A stretch of DNA of 64,000 nucleotides from Tunturibacter gelidoferens (GTDB taxonomy: Bacteria > Acidobacteriota > Terriglobia > Terriglobales > Acidobacteriaceae), in contig NZ_CP132938.1 of NCBI RefSeq assembly GCF_040358255.1, forward strand, positions 1,674,001 to 1,738,000. The letters are read 5' to 3'. Below the pieces are notes generated by a model. The model was given only the letters and a program-made list of their open reading frames with translations, had not been told where the DNA came from and searched no databases. The translations under genes were made by a program, and so were the position numbers. This document shows, one piece after another, positions 63,069 to 64,000 of the stretch (position 1 is the first letter of the stretch; each line of letters begins with the position of its first letter).

Positions 63069-64000
63069 ATTGCACCTCCAACCATTTAGCGATTCCGATC
63101 CCGGCACGCTTTCCGTCCGCCACCGCGTCCACTACCTCGCGTCCGCCGTTTGTACAGTCTCCGCCGGCAAAAAACTTCGGGTAAGAGGTCTGTCCTGTCG
63201 CTCGGTCAATCACAATTCGACCACGCTCAAGCTGAATCTTCCCAAACGTACTCGAAGACTCAAAGAGAAAAGCCGCATGCGTTGCTTGTCCAATCGATAA
63301 GACGATAAGGTCAACCTCGAGAACAAACTCCGAACCCATCTGAGGCACAATCGAACCGTCTTCGGTCGACTCAAGTTTCGTCAGCTCGATCCCCTCCACA
63401 ACCCTATCGCCGCGAACGCCCGTCGGCTGAACGTGCCAGAGGAACTTCACGCCCTCGTTCTTTGCATGCTCATATTCGAACCTGAACGCCGACATCTGCT
63501 CCGCTCCTCGCCTATAGACAATACGCACATCAGCCGCCCCGAGCCGAACCGCAGCGATTGCCGCATCAATAGCGGTATTTCCGGCCCCCACCACCACCAC
63601 GCGTTCCGGTACCGTCGTCAGCGAACCGGACTTATACCCGGCAATCAGGTCAAGCGCATTCGTCACTCCGGCAAGCGCCTCCCCAGAGACTCCAAGCTGA
63701 TGAATCGCGCCTAGTCCAATTCCAAGAAAAACCGCATCATGCTTTCGTTCGAGTTCAGCAAGTCCGGATGCATCGATCCGCGTCTCAAAATGAAAGTCCA
63801 CTCCCAACTGCGAAAGCATCTCGATCTCCCGCAGACTCTCCACCAGCGGCAGCTTGTACTCCGCAACCCCATACGTGTTCAGGCCACCGGGCAACGGTCG
63901 CGCATCATATAGACGTGCACGAATTCCACGCCTTCGCAGCTCGGCAGCGCAAGCAAGTGAAGCAGGTCCCGCGCCGATCAACGCGACCGACAGCCCAGTC
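63055..64000 (-). CDS. preT: NAD-dependent dihydropyrimidine dehydrogenase subunit PreT, 5' end outside window
   Basis: The visible 314 residues are the FAD/NAD-binding part of PreT (GltD-like). ALIGAGPASLACAAEL binds FAD, RVVVVGAGNTAIDAAIAA binds NAD(P)H, and FFAGGDCTNGGREVVDAVADGK is the second FAD contact. The frame runs past base 64000, so the N-terminal iron-sulfur part is missing from view. It passes electrons from NADH to PreA. It is the first visible gene of the operon; others, perhaps beta-ureidopropionase, may lie upstream. Confidence 0.9.
   Translation of the reverse strand, partial: TGLSVALIGAGPASLACAAELRRRGIRARLYDARPLPGGLNTYGVAEYKLPLVESLREIEMLSQLGVDFHFETRIDASGLAELERKHDAVFLGIGLGAIHQLGVSGEALAGVTNALDLIAGYKSGSLTTVPERVVVVGAGNTAIDAAIAAVRLGAADVRIVYRRGAEQMSAFRFEYEHAKNEGVKFLWHVQPTGVRGDRVVEGIELTKLESTEDGSIVPQMGSEFVLEVDLIVLSIGQATHAAFLFESSSTFGKIQLERGRIVIDRATGQTSYPKFFAGGDCTNGGREVVDAVADGKRAGIGIAKWLEVQYVQT

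Noticed and set aside
1..64000. Insertion sequences, integrases, prophage, tRNA or rRNA genes
   Set aside because: No transposase or integrase motif, terminal inverted repeats with target duplications, or tRNA cloverleaf were recognised by eye; a systematic search was not possible.

Overview
The window looks like a chromosomal segment of an acidobacterium, most likely a soil Terriglobia/Acidobacteriaceae relative (Edaphobacter/Granulicella/Terriglobus type). This is judged by eye from gene content: two very large Oar-like TonB-dependent receptors with N-terminal carboxypeptidase-regulatory domains, a winged-helix/PD40 membrane regulator, a DUF3300-DUF2950 pair, many small secreted proteins of unknown function, and several families of short hairpin-forming dispersed repeats. 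No database search was possible. No rRNA, tRNA, CRISPR array, prophage or complete insertion sequence was seen.

Layout. 1-3850: a surface-modification cluster (MBOAT acyltransferase cut by the left edge, FkbH-like glyceryl-loading enzyme, acyl carrier protein, VOC-fold protein). 4029-5916: MetE-like methyltransferase and a DUF4142 secreted protein. 6364-8955 (-): secreted GH3 glucosidase with a PA14 insert, closed by a strong terminator. 9533-23009: a small monooxygenase-like protein, a secreted arylsulfatase and a run of secreted proteins (DUF4136, unknown, patatin with C-terminal barrel, YceI, DUF3300, DUF2950), then a sigma-54 activator on the minus strand and a lipoprotein formylglycine-generating enzyme that could mature the sulfatase. 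23146-36528: a winged-helix/PD40 regulator divergent from a TonB receptor, a secreted GH13 amylase, small secreted proteins, a divergent FolD and a second TonB receptor. 36745-41937: signal transduction (DUF4118-PAS histidine kinase, response regulator, REC-PAS-PAS sigma-54 activator, then a STAS-like protein with a stand-alone ATPase).

43425-55228: an SHS-type MFS transporter, a 1325-residue membrane protein of unknown family, and on the minus strand an apparent unit of ECF sigma factor, zinc-finger anti-sigma factor, unknown exported-type protein, TPR-CHAT caspase-like lipoprotein, a small protein and an MliC-like lysozyme inhibitor. 55635-64000: a reductive pyrimidine-degradation locus (PreT, PreA, dihydropyrimidinase, NCS1 permease, class III aminotransferase on the minus strand, converging on MmsA). 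It covers uracil to acetyl-CoA except beta-ureidopropionase, which is not in the window.

The most promising leads for undescribed biology are (i) the MBOAT-FkbH-ACP-VOC cluster as a Dlt-like route that could transfer a glyceryl-type group from an ACP to a surface polymer, (ii) the sigma/anti-sigma/CHAT unit, in which a caspase-like lipoprotein and the anti-sigma ectodomain would sit on the same side of the membrane, and (iii) the giant unknown membrane protein next to it.
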